64,000 nt of DNA from Lysinibacillus sphaericus OT4b.31 (lineage in GTDB: Bacteria > Bacillota > Bacilli > Bacillales_A > Planococcaceae): assembly GCF_000392615.1 (NCBI RefSeq), contig NZ_KB933398.1, forward strand, positions 1,314,643 through 1,378,642. The letters are read 5' to 3'. The position numbers and the translations under genes were made by a program. The notes below the pieces were generated by a model. The model was not told where the DNA came from, did no database searches, and was given only the letters and a program-made list of their open reading frames with translations. Of this stretch, positions 46,314 to 53,258 are shown in pieces. How positions within the stretch are numbered: position 1 is the first letter of the stretch; each line of letters begins with the position of its first letter.

Positions 46314-46485
46314 TATAGGAATTGTCGGCTTAGGTTATATGAGATTATCGATGGCTATAAATTCAACACAAATCCATCATGCCAATTAGTGAATCTATCC
46401 AGCTATATATCAGCACAAGGCTATGAAAAAAATGATATGTCAGATGCTTATTTAAGTTTAAAAGAAAGATGCAAAATCAAACAAA
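46314..46485 (+). pseudogene. Scraps of a 3-hydroxyisobutyrate dehydrogenase gene (mmsB-like)
   Basis: 46314 onwards reads IGIVGLGYMRLSMAIN, the NAD-binding start of the family (normally GLGNMGLPM). After about 60 bp it jumps to a C-terminal-like segment, SAQGYEKNDMSDAYLSLK, in another frame, ending at 46485 just before mmsA's ribosome site. Some 700-800 bp of the original gene are missing. The gene probably once formed the valine-type degradation pair with mmsA. The gap 46210-46313 has nothing else recognisable. Confidence 0.75.
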
Positions 46486-46504
46486 TTTAAAGGAGGACAA
46501 TACG

Positions 46505-48025
46505 ATGACAACAGCACAAGAAGTTAAAACATTAACGCATTTCATTGGTGGCGAAATGATCGAGGGAAAAAGTGGGCGATATGGTTCGGTATACAATCCA
46601 ACAACAGGCGAGGTTATCGGAAAAGTTCCGCTAGCAACGGAAGAAGAGACTCGTGAGGCCATTGCGAAGGCACAAACAGCATTTCCAAAATGGCGAGATA
46701 CATCAGTATCTAAACGTGCAGAAATCGTATTGAAATTCCGTAATTTGGTCACTGAGAATATAGATGAATTATTACAAATTATTTGTAGAGAAAGTGGTAA
46801 AACAGTAGAGGATGCGACAGGTGAGATTACAAGAGGACTTGAATCTGTAGATTTAGCAATTGGCGCACCTCATTTAGTAAAAGGCGAGTATTCTGTCAAC
46901 GTTGGTGGTCAAATAAACGCCTATTCAGCTAAATATCCACTAGGGGTTGTAGCAGCAATTTCACCATTTAACTTCCCGATAATGGTGCCATTAGCCCAAA
47001 CAAGTATGGCCATTGCTGTCGGGAATGCGGTTGTATTAAAAGCATCTGAACGTGTACCAATGACTTCATTGTATGTCAGTGAATTATGGAAAAAGGCCGG
47101 CTTACCAGATGGCATTTGGACAGTTGTCAATGGTGATAAGGATGCTGTAAATGAAATTCTAGCAAACCCTACAGTACAAGCAATTTCATTTGTAGGATCG
47201 ACACCGGTTGCACAGTATATCTATGAAACAGGGGCAAAATACGGTAAACGTGTTACTGCGCTTGGTGGCGGTAAAAACAATATGGTCGTAATGCCGGATG
47301 CAGATCTTGAGCAAGTAGGGAATGCATTTATTGGTGCGGCTTACGGTGCAGCATCCCAACGTTGTATGGCAATTTCTACAATTATGCCTGTAGGGCAAGA
47401 CACTGCAAATCGTCTTGTTGCTATTTTAAAGGAGAAAATTTCTGCATTAAAAGTGGGTTCATATACGGAGGCTGATAGTGATTTTGGTCCAGTGATTTCA
47501 CAGCAATCTAAAGATGCCATTTTAGCAGCAATCGATCGCGGAGAGTCAGAAGGTGCGACTGTCGTATGTGATGGTCGTGACTTAGAAATTGTCAAAGAAT
47601 CAAAAGGTTTCTTTGTAGGTCCAACATTACTAGATAACGTGAAACCAGGTATGGAGATTTATGAACAAGAAGTGTTTGGTCCAGTTCGTAATGTTGTACG
47701 TGTTGATTCATTAGATGAAGCGATTGAACTAATCAATCAGCATGAACTTGGAAATGGTGTCACAATTTTTACGAACGATGGTTTTGCTGCTCGTAAATTC
47801 ACAACTGAAATTGATGTCGGAATGGTTGGTGTGAATGTTCCTATTCCGATTCCAGTCGGTTATCACAACTTTGCAGGATTCAAAGGGTCTCGTTTTGGCG
47901 AAGGTCATATGTTTGGGCCAGATCAAGCACGTTTCTTTACAAAAACGAAAACCGTTTCAGAACGCTGGATGACAAGTAATGCGTCCCCTGCATCAACATT
48001 TGCATTCCCAAGTAATAACGATTAA
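46505..48025 (+). CDS. mmsA: Methylmalonate-semialdehyde dehydrogenase (CoA-acylating)
   Basis: Aldehyde dehydrogenase that converts (methyl)malonate semialdehyde to propionyl- or acetyl-CoA in valine, beta-alanine or inositol breakdown. 506 residues. AISPFNFPIMVPL (substrate/NAD segment), SFVGSTPVAQYIY (NAD site), catalytic Cys in YGAASQRCMAIS, and EVFGPVRNVV. The catalytic glutamate position reads ALGGGKNNM, i.e. Gly instead of Glu, as usual for this CoA-dependent branch. ATG 46505 is preceded by AAAGGAGG. It lacks an intact partner gene here. Confidence 0.93.
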   Translation: MTTAQEVKTLTHFIGGEMIEGKSGRYGSVYNPTTGEVIGKVPLATEEETREAIAKAQTAFPKWRDTSVSKRAEIVLKFRNLVTENIDELLQIICRESGKTVEDATGEITRGLESVDLAIGAPHLVKGEYSVNVGGQINAYSAKYPLGVVAAISPFNFPIMVPLAQTSMAIAVGNAVVLKASERVPMTSLYVSELWKKAGLPDGIWTVVNGDKDAVNEILANPTVQAISFVGSTPVAQYIYETGAKYGKRVTALGGGKNNMVVMPDADLEQVGNAFIGAAYGAASQRCMAISTIMPVGQDTANRLVAILKEKISALKVGSYTEADSDFGPVISQQSKDAILAAIDRGESEGATVVCDGRDLEIVKESKGFFVGPTLLDNVKPGMEIYEQEVFGPVRNVVRVDSLDEAIELINQHELGNGVTIFTNDGFAARKFTTEIDVGMVGVNVPIPIPVGYHNFAGFKGSRFGEGHMFGPDQARFFTKTKTVSERWMTSNASPASTFAFPSNND

Positions 48026-48035
48026 CTAAGAAAGG

Positions 48036-48071
48036 AGCTGTAACTCTTGATAAATGAGTACAGCTTTTTTT
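48036..48071 (+). terminator. Terminator after mmsA
   Basis: AGCTGTAACTC/GAGTACAGCT stem with one bulge, then TTTTTTT. The downstream dehydrogenase is therefore probably partly uncoupled. Confidence 0.8.
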
Positions 48072-48149
48072 ACAAAGGCTTGTTATGCTTCGGTTTTTAT
48101 AAATTGGTGGTACTTTAGTTATGGCTGATTTAGTATCGGGTGGTCAAAC

Positions 48150-48354
48150 GAGTGCAATGCCTTTACTGGCACCCCACGGGATGGTATCGAGGTTGAGGAA
48201 GTACTTGAGCAAGTTCTTTACCCACTTGTTCCACAAAAACGCTTGCTAGATGTTTCAGAAATTACGGGACTTGCGCTCTATTTAGCGAGTGATGTGGCAA
48301 AAGGTTTAACGGGTCAGGCGATTGTATTGGATGGCGGATATACAGCACAATAGG
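48150..48354 (+). pseudogene. C-terminal scrap of a 3-hydroxybutyrate dehydrogenase (SDR)
   Basis: The frame GTPRDGIEVEEVLEQVLYPLVPQKRLLDVSE continues into LYLASDVAKGLTGQAIVLDGGYTAQ and a TAG at 48352-48354: the typical last ~60 residues of a D-beta-hydroxybutyrate dehydrogenase. The N-terminal Rossmann part and the YxxxK site are gone. An adjacent frame (48121 on, MADLVSGGQTS) may be another remnant. No intact gene lies between 48072 and 48369. Confidence 0.75.
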
Positions 48355-48369
48355 TAAGGGGGAGACGTT

Positions 48370-49554
48370 ATGATTCAAACGAAAACAATTTTCACAGTAA
48401 ATTCTCCGGGGACGATGATTTATGGTCGAGATTCTTTTGAAGAAGTAGGGGTTTATGCAAAAAAATTAGGGACGAGAGCATTGATTATCAGTGATCCGAT
48501 TATGAATAGTTTAGGTTTTGTCAATCAATGCAACACACTCTTAACAACCCAAGGATTGCATGTAGTTTCGTATTTAGGGGTAACAACTGAGCCAATTGAT
48601 TCGTTTGTAACAGAAGGGCTTAATATTTTGCAAGCAGAGAACTGTGATGTCATCATTTCACTAGGCGGAGGCAGCTGCATTGACACAGCGAAAGCCATTG
48701 CGGTGGTCGCGACAAATGGTGGCTATATAGGGAATTATATGAAAATGAAAAAGGTTGCTGACCATACACCGATTCCACACATCGCGATACCGACAACTGC
48801 TGGTACAGGATCGGAAGCAACAGATGCAACTGTCATTACAAACACGAAAAATGACATCAAAATGATGATTAAGCAACCTGCGTTTATGCCAACTATTGCA
48901 ATTGTTGATCCCATGTTAACAATTACTTCGCCGCCAGCAATAACTGCGGCAACCGGCATTGATGCATTGAGTCATGCAATCGAGAGCTATTTATCACGCT
49001 TATCACATCCATACTCTGATGTACTTGCATTATCTGCGATGGAGTTAATTGTCAATAACATACTGAAAGTTTATGAACATGGAGACGATATTGATGCCCG
49101 TGAGGCCATGTCACTTGGTTCAATGCAAGCAGGTCTCTCATTCTCCAATGCCTCTGTAGCCTTAGTTCACGGTATGTCTCGTCCTGTCGGGGCACTATTT
49201 CATGTACCGCATGGAATTTCTAATGCGATGTTACTGCCAGTAGTATTAGAATATTCAAAAGATGCATGTGTTGATCGATTAGCAGACCTTGGTAATTTTT
49301 TTAATAAAGATGGGACTTGGTTAACGCAAGATGAACTTGCCGATTTAGCGATTGTTTCAATAAAGGAAATGTGTAAGATCATGAACATTGGTAATTTACA
49401 GCAATGGGGCATTGACAAAGATGCCTATTATGCGGCAATTCCAAAAATGGCTGCTGATGCAATTGCCAGCGGTAGCCCAGGTAATAATCCGAAAGAGCCA
49501 ACACATGATGAGTTAATAGAGCTGTATAAAATGGCTTATCATTTTGAATTTTAG
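48370..49554 (+). CDS. Iron-containing alcohol dehydrogenase
   Basis: 394 residues, group III ADH. NAD-binding GGGSCIDTAKAIA and the long PTTAGTGSEATDATVI; metal ligands in GIDALSHAIESYLS and VHGMSRPVGALFHVPHGISNAMLLP (three histidines). It reduces an aldehyde or oxidises an alcohol such as 1,3-propanediol, 4-hydroxybutyrate or lactaldehyde; substrate undetermined. ATG 48370 follows a GGGGGAGA site. Grouped with mmsA and the dead SDR, it could handle a C3-C4 hydroxyacid or semialdehyde. Confidence 0.93.
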   Translation: MIQTKTIFTVNSPGTMIYGRDSFEEVGVYAKKLGTRALIISDPIMNSLGFVNQCNTLLTTQGLHVVSYLGVTTEPIDSFVTEGLNILQAENCDVIISLGGGSCIDTAKAIAVVATNGGYIGNYMKMKKVADHTPIPHIAIPTTAGTGSEATDATVITNTKNDIKMMIKQPAFMPTIAIVDPMLTITSPPAITAATGIDALSHAIESYLSRLSHPYSDVLALSAMELIVNNILKVYEHGDDIDAREAMSLGSMQAGLSFSNASVALVHGMSRPVGALFHVPHGISNAMLLPVVLEYSKDACVDRLADLGNFFNKDGTWLTQDELADLAIVSIKEMCKIMNIGNLQQWGIDKDAYYAAIPKMAADAIASGSPGNNPKEPTHDELIELYKMAYHFEF

Positions 49555-49582
49555 AAAGATAATGAAAAAGATAATATCTTTC

Positions 49583-49630
49583 AGACAGTAGACAAACTCA
49601 AAAAATTGATTTTGGTTACTGTCTTTTTTC
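49583..49630 (+). terminator. Terminator after the iron ADH gene
   Basis: AGACAGTAGAC...GGTTACTGTCT stem, loop about 20 bases, then TTTTTT. Confidence 0.7.
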
Positions 49631-49644
49631 TTTTCAATATAGAA

Positions 49645-49775
49645 GTATCTATATGAACCCGTTGCTTTCCGCGGGCAATGGCTTCAGTTTCCTCGTCGCT
49701 ATGCTCCTGTGGGGCCTTTTCGCTCATGCTATTCCCGCAGAAGTCGCCGCCTGCGCTCCAATCAACTCTTGTACG
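49645..49775. repeat. Bacillaceae-type dispersed repeat
   Basis: GC-rich segment reading on the minus strand TTGATTGGAGCGCAGGCGGC...ACTTCTGCGGGAATAGC...CCCGCGGAAAGCAACGGG. I know this sequence type as a common intergenic repeat in Bacillus and Lysinibacillus genomes. The 83-residue frame across it is not a gene. Confidence 0.6.
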
Positions 49776-49879
49776 TTTATAGATGATTGAGGTGATGGAT
49801 AGAATGACGAAAAATATAAATAATTGAAGCAAGAAGCAAAATCAATTAGAGATGCTTACATCTGAAAATCATTGAACGT

Positions 49880-49947
49880 ACTATATGAAAAGATATTATC
49901 TTTTCATATAGTGACAAAAGGTATTCGTAATGCCCCGAATACCTTTT
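49880..49947. terminator. Two successive perfect hairpins
   Basis: Stem 1: ACTATATGAAAAGA/TCTTTTCATATAGT (49880-49893, 49899-49912), 14 bp. Stem 2: AAAAGGTATTCG/CGAATACCTTTT (49916-49927, 49936-49947), 12 bp. Probably terminators facing the transposase relic and the ADH gene. Confidence 0.5.
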
Positions 49948-50009
49948 GAAAATTTATCAGAAATATTCGTTACAAATAGCCCCTATTAACGAGGTTAGTA
50001 CGCTACGAG

Positions 50010-50235
50010 CAACTTCTTTTTCCATTTTTGGACGTAGCCATGTCTAATTAGCTGCTTCTTCAAATTCATGGCAGCAAAAATAAACATCGCCTGCAAGGAC
50101 AATTTTTTAATCCGTCGTAAGTTTGTCCAACACATATCTTACGCAGCTGCAAATACACGATCAATCGTTTCTTTTCGACGTGCATAGAATTGTGTTATTC
50201 GTTGAATAGCTCGCTTTTTTTGATTGCGTTGTTTG
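50010..50235 (-). pseudogene. Remnant of an IS1182-type transposase
   Basis: On the minus strand RRKETIDRVFAAA, a stop, then DMCWTNLRRIKKLSLQAMFIFAAMNLKK match the C-terminal end of IS1182-family transposases. Only about 70 residues remain and the ends of the element are lost. Confidence 0.7.
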
Positions 50236-50285
50236 TAGAGAAGGAAGTTTTACTTTATCCTGCAATAGCGGTCAGTATGATGCCA
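50236..50285 (+). repeat. Partial copy of the structured repeat family
   Basis: GGAAGTTTTACTTTATCCTGC and CGGTCAGTA match the 3' half of the 7.8-kb unit (inner-stem end to outer arm). The 5' half is missing where the transposase relic begins. Confidence 0.65.
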
Positions 50286-50350
50286 ACTGATTGAAGCTTC
50301 TTTTTGTAGAATTTATATGACATTTTCGAGAAAATATAGTAGAATTTATG

Positions 50351-50368
50351 AATGAATGGCTATTCATT
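50351..50368. promoter_or_regulatory. FadR-like operator before fadH
   Basis: Perfect inverted repeat AATGAAT-GGCT-ATTCATT, close to the Bacillus FadR consensus TGAATGAN(3-4)TCATTCA, 20 bp before the fadH start codon. A TATAGT at 50334-50339 may be the -10. Confidence 0.55.
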
Positions 50369-50387
50369 TTATAAAGGGGGAATTAGT

Positions 50388-51155
50388 ATGTTGCAAGGCA
50401 AAACAATACTTATTACTGGTGGCTCAAGTGGGATGGGGCTTTATATGGCGAAGCAATTCGTTACAGAAGGGGCAAATGTGATTATTACAGGTCGTAATGA
50501 AGAGCGTTTGAAAGAGGCCAAAGAATTTATCTTAGAATCAGGCGCAACAATTGAAACATTTCAAATGGATGTCCGAGTGCCCGAACATGCGGAAGCAATG
50601 ATCGCATTTGCCGTTGAAAAATTTGGGCAAATTGATGGACTTGTGAATAATGCAGCTGGCAATTTTATTGTCCGCGCAGAGGATTTAACGCCTAACGGTT
50701 GGAAAGCTGTAGTAGATATCGTGTTAAATGGTACATTTTACTGTTCATCAGCCGTAGGAAAGTATTGGATCAAAAACAATATAAAAGGTTCGATGCTTAA
50801 TATGGTTGCAACTTATGCTTGGAATGCAGGCGCTGGTGTGATTCATTCAGCAGCAGCGAAAGCAGGTGTATTATCAGTAACAAGAACGTTAGCGGTCGAA
50901 TGGGGCAAACAATATGGAATTCGTGTAAATGCAATCGCTCCGGGTCCAATTGAACGCACAGGCGGAGCGGATAAATTATGGGAATCAGAAGCGGCAGCTG
51001 CTCGTACAATTGATTCAGTACCATTAGGAAGAATTGGGACACCTGAGGAAGTGGCCGATTTAGCTACATTTATGATGTCCGATAAGTCACGCTATATGAA
51101 TGGTGAATGTGTCACACTTGATGGTGGACAATGGCTAAATCAATACCCATTTTAA
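50388..51155 (+). CDS. fadH: 2,4-dienoyl-CoA reductase (NADPH)
   Basis: SDR enzyme needed to degrade unsaturated fatty acids. 255 residues. TGGSSGMGLYMA nucleotide loop, NNAAGNF, and the catalytic Ser/Tyr region; instead of a plain YxxxK it has the HSAAAKAGVLS variant seen in B. subtilis FadH (YkuF), to which the whole sequence is strikingly similar (APGPIERTGGA, LDGGQWLNQYPF end). Start ATG 50388 follows AAGGGGG. A FadR-type palindrome upstream fits control by acyl-CoA. Confidence 0.94.
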   Translation: MLQGKTILITGGSSGMGLYMAKQFVTEGANVIITGRNEERLKEAKEFILESGATIETFQMDVRVPEHAEAMIAFAVEKFGQIDGLVNNAAGNFIVRAEDLTPNGWKAVVDIVLNGTFYCSSAVGKYWIKNNIKGSMLNMVATYAWNAGAGVIHSAAAKAGVLSVTRTLAVEWGKQYGIRVNAIAPGPIERTGGADKLWESEAAAARTIDSVPLGRIGTPEEVADLATFMMSDKSRYMNGECVTLDGGQWLNQYPF

Positions 51156-51225
51156 TCAATAATTTTTTTGCATAATGAAGAGCTGGATTGACGCATACTA
51201 AGGGTAAAGAAAGGAGTCTTGCCTT

Positions 51226-51465
51226 ATGGGTATGTGGTTAATACCAGCTCTTATTGCGATTACCATCATTGCTGTCATTTCTTTCGTTTCCACTTTACGA
51301 ATTGCCAAAATGACATCGGAACGAAATTCAGAAAAAGATACGCCAATTTCTGAAACTGTGGAAGAATATGCAACAATGCTGAATCCAATTGTTTGGGTGT
51401 ATGCTATCTTCTTACTTTTTTTAGGCATTGTTATCTTTTACTACTGGAGTCAGGCAGGGTATTAA
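51226..51465 (+). CDS. Small two-TM membrane protein, unrecognised
   Basis: 79 residues with a membrane segment at each end (LIPALIAITIIAVISFV and IVWVYAIFLLFLGIVIFYY) joined by a charged loop. AAAGGAG precedes ATG 51226. It follows fadH by 70 bp and is closed by a strong terminator. Family not recognised. Confidence 0.75.
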   Translation: MGMWLIPALIAITIIAVISFVSTLRIAKMTSERNSEKDTPISETVEEYATMLNPIVWVYAIFLLFLGIVIFYYWSQAGY

Positions 51466-51476
51466 AAGTATAGTTA

Positions 51477-51521
51477 AAACTAAGTATCAAATTTGCGTGA
51501 GCAGATTTGATACTTAGTTTT
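51477..51521 (+). terminator. Terminator before darB
   Basis: 17-bp perfect arms AAAACTAAGTATCAAAT/ATTTGATACTTAGTTTT. Confidence 0.88.
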
Positions 51522-51659
51522 GATCAAAATGCTAAAATCATTCATTGTTCTTGAAAAACTCTTCTCGACCTTGTCGTGGTCATATACGGAAAAATTATGA
51601 TATGATAAAAGGGAAGCATCCTGTTCTGCAAAGCAAGGACAGAAAAGGAGAAGAAGTTC

Positions 51660-52103
51660 ATGATTTCAACTAACAGCAAAGACTTATTAGCAATGCCAAT
51701 TAGTGAATTTGTTATTTCATCCGAAAAGGTTGCACATGTACAGATTGGGAATAGTGCCGAACATGCACTCCTGGTACTGACACGTACAGGATATTCGTCA
51801 ATACCTGTATTAGATTTGAAATATCGACTTCAAGGGTTACTCAGTATGAAAATGATTACAGAGGCGATTTTAGGGCTCGATCATATTGAATATGAAAAAT
51901 TACCTGATATAAAAGTTGATTCGATAATGGATAAAAATATAGCTGTTATCAAACTGACGGATACATTTCAACGTGCATTAGATTTAGTCATTAATCATGC
52001 CTTTTTATGTGCAGTGGACGAAGAAGGTACGTTCGCAGGGATTTTAACGAGACGTGTTATATTAAAGCAGTTAAAAAAATATATTTATCAAACAGAAAAG
52101 TAG
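51660..52103 (+). CDS. darB: CBS-pair protein, c-di-AMP receptor (DarB/CbpB)
   Basis: 147 residues, two CBS motifs and nothing else. The sequence resembles B. subtilis YkuL, now DarB, which binds c-di-AMP and, when free of it, activates the stringent factor Rel and pyruvate carboxylase. It is followed by ccpC just as in B. subtilis. ATG 51660 follows AAAAGGAG. Confidence 0.88.
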   Translation: MISTNSKDLLAMPISEFVISSEKVAHVQIGNSAEHALLVLTRTGYSSIPVLDLKYRLQGLLSMKMITEAILGLDHIEYEKLPDIKVDSIMDKNIAVIKLTDTFQRALDLVINHAFLCAVDEEGTFAGILTRRVILKQLKKYIYQTEK

Positions 52104-52169
52104 TTTAAGAGGGGACTCAGATGTAAATCATGAGGCCCCCTTTGCCTGTAATGGAGGTCTAGGTAATTG

Positions 52170-53057
52170 ATGGCAACGGAAGCAGAAATATTGAAAATAT
52201 TAGCTGAGGAACGTAATATGCGGAAAGCAGCTGAGCGGTTGTTTTTATCGCAGCCAGCGCTCTCACAACGGTTGCAATCGATTGAAAAAGAATGGGGTGC
52301 ACAGCTTTTTATTCGTTCACAGAAGGGACTAACAGCGACACCGGCTGGTGAGCTAGTTATCGCTTATGCGATCGAGATGCTTGCTAAAAAAGAAGAAATT
52401 TTTGAAACGATTCAATCTTTAACAACAAAAGTCAACGGTACACTTAAAATTGCTTGCGCTTCAATTGTCGGACAAAATTGGCTTCCGAAAATATTAAAGG
52501 ATTTTGTATCGAAATATCCTGAAGCAAAAATCTCGCTTATGACTGGTTGGAGCTCAGAAATTGTCAAGGCCTTGTATGAGGGAGAGGCGCATATTGGTAT
52601 TGTACGTGGACAGGTCGACTGGAAGGGGGAAAAGATTCACCTTTTCCGTGATACTCTTTACTTAGTAGATCAAGAATTGAAAACCATTGAAGATGTGCTA
52701 ACGACAGATCGCCCATTCATCCAATTTAAAAGTGATTCGAATTATTATCAGGAAATTCAACAATGGTGGCAACGACATTTTGCATCGAATCCGAGACGAC
52801 AAATCTTGGTTGATCAGATTGAGACTTGTAAGCAAATGGCATTGAATGGAATCGGTTATGCCATTCTCCCTTCCATCACATTAAATGAGCATGATGGTAT
52901 CAATAAAATTGCGCTGACTAACAATGAAAAAGAATTTGGTTTAACGCGAGATACATGGTTAATAGGCTATGAATCTTCTTTTGAGTTACGTCAAGTACAG
53001 GCTTTTGTAGAAGTCGTACAAGATCATGCGCGTTGCCTGTTTGATTATACAAAATAG
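52170..53057 (+). CDS. ccpC: LysR-family regulator CcpC
   Basis: 295 residues. HTH at ERNMRKAAERLFLSQPALSQRLQSIE; strong likeness to B. subtilis CcpC (for example PALSQRLQSIEKEWG, LMTGWSSEIVKALYEG, TDRPFIQFKSDSNYYQEIQ, VDQIETCKQMALNGIGYAILPS). CcpC represses citrate synthase and aconitase genes and responds to citrate. Start is ATG 52170 or the adjacent TTG 52167, both served by GGAGG at 52153-52157. Ended by a terminator. Confidence 0.93.
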   Translation: MATEAEILKILAEERNMRKAAERLFLSQPALSQRLQSIEKEWGAQLFIRSQKGLTATPAGELVIAYAIEMLAKKEEIFETIQSLTTKVNGTLKIACASIVGQNWLPKILKDFVSKYPEAKISLMTGWSSEIVKALYEGEAHIGIVRGQVDWKGEKIHLFRDTLYLVDQELKTIEDVLTTDRPFIQFKSDSNYYQEIQQWWQRHFASNPRRQILVDQIETCKQMALNGIGYAILPSITLNEHDGINKIALTNNEKEFGLTRDTWLIGYESSFELRQVQAFVEVVQDHARCLFDYTK

Positions 53058-53070
53058 GACATAGTTGAAC

Positions 53071-53131
53071 AAAAAAAAGAGGGGTAGTCCCAAGGTGATT
53101 TATGCATCACATTTGGGATTGCCCTTTTTTG
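53071..53131 (+). terminator. Terminator after ccpC
   Basis: Long stem GGGTAGTCCCAA.GTGAT/ATCACATTTGGGATTGCCC flanked by A-run and TTTTTT. Confidence 0.85.
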
Positions 53132-53258
53132 TCTACCTATCTAAATCTTAAGAGTTTATGAATATTCATGAAGATATCATAAGAAATGGAACAAAATACA
53201 ATTTAAATCGTATAATTATGTAATCATCTATATGTTAAGTAAAAAAGGGGTTGAGCTT

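Noticed and set aside
49581-49832. 83-residue minus-strand frame near the iron ADH gene
   Set aside because: It runs through the terminator and the GC-rich dispersed repeat; the translation is that of the repeat, with no start signals.
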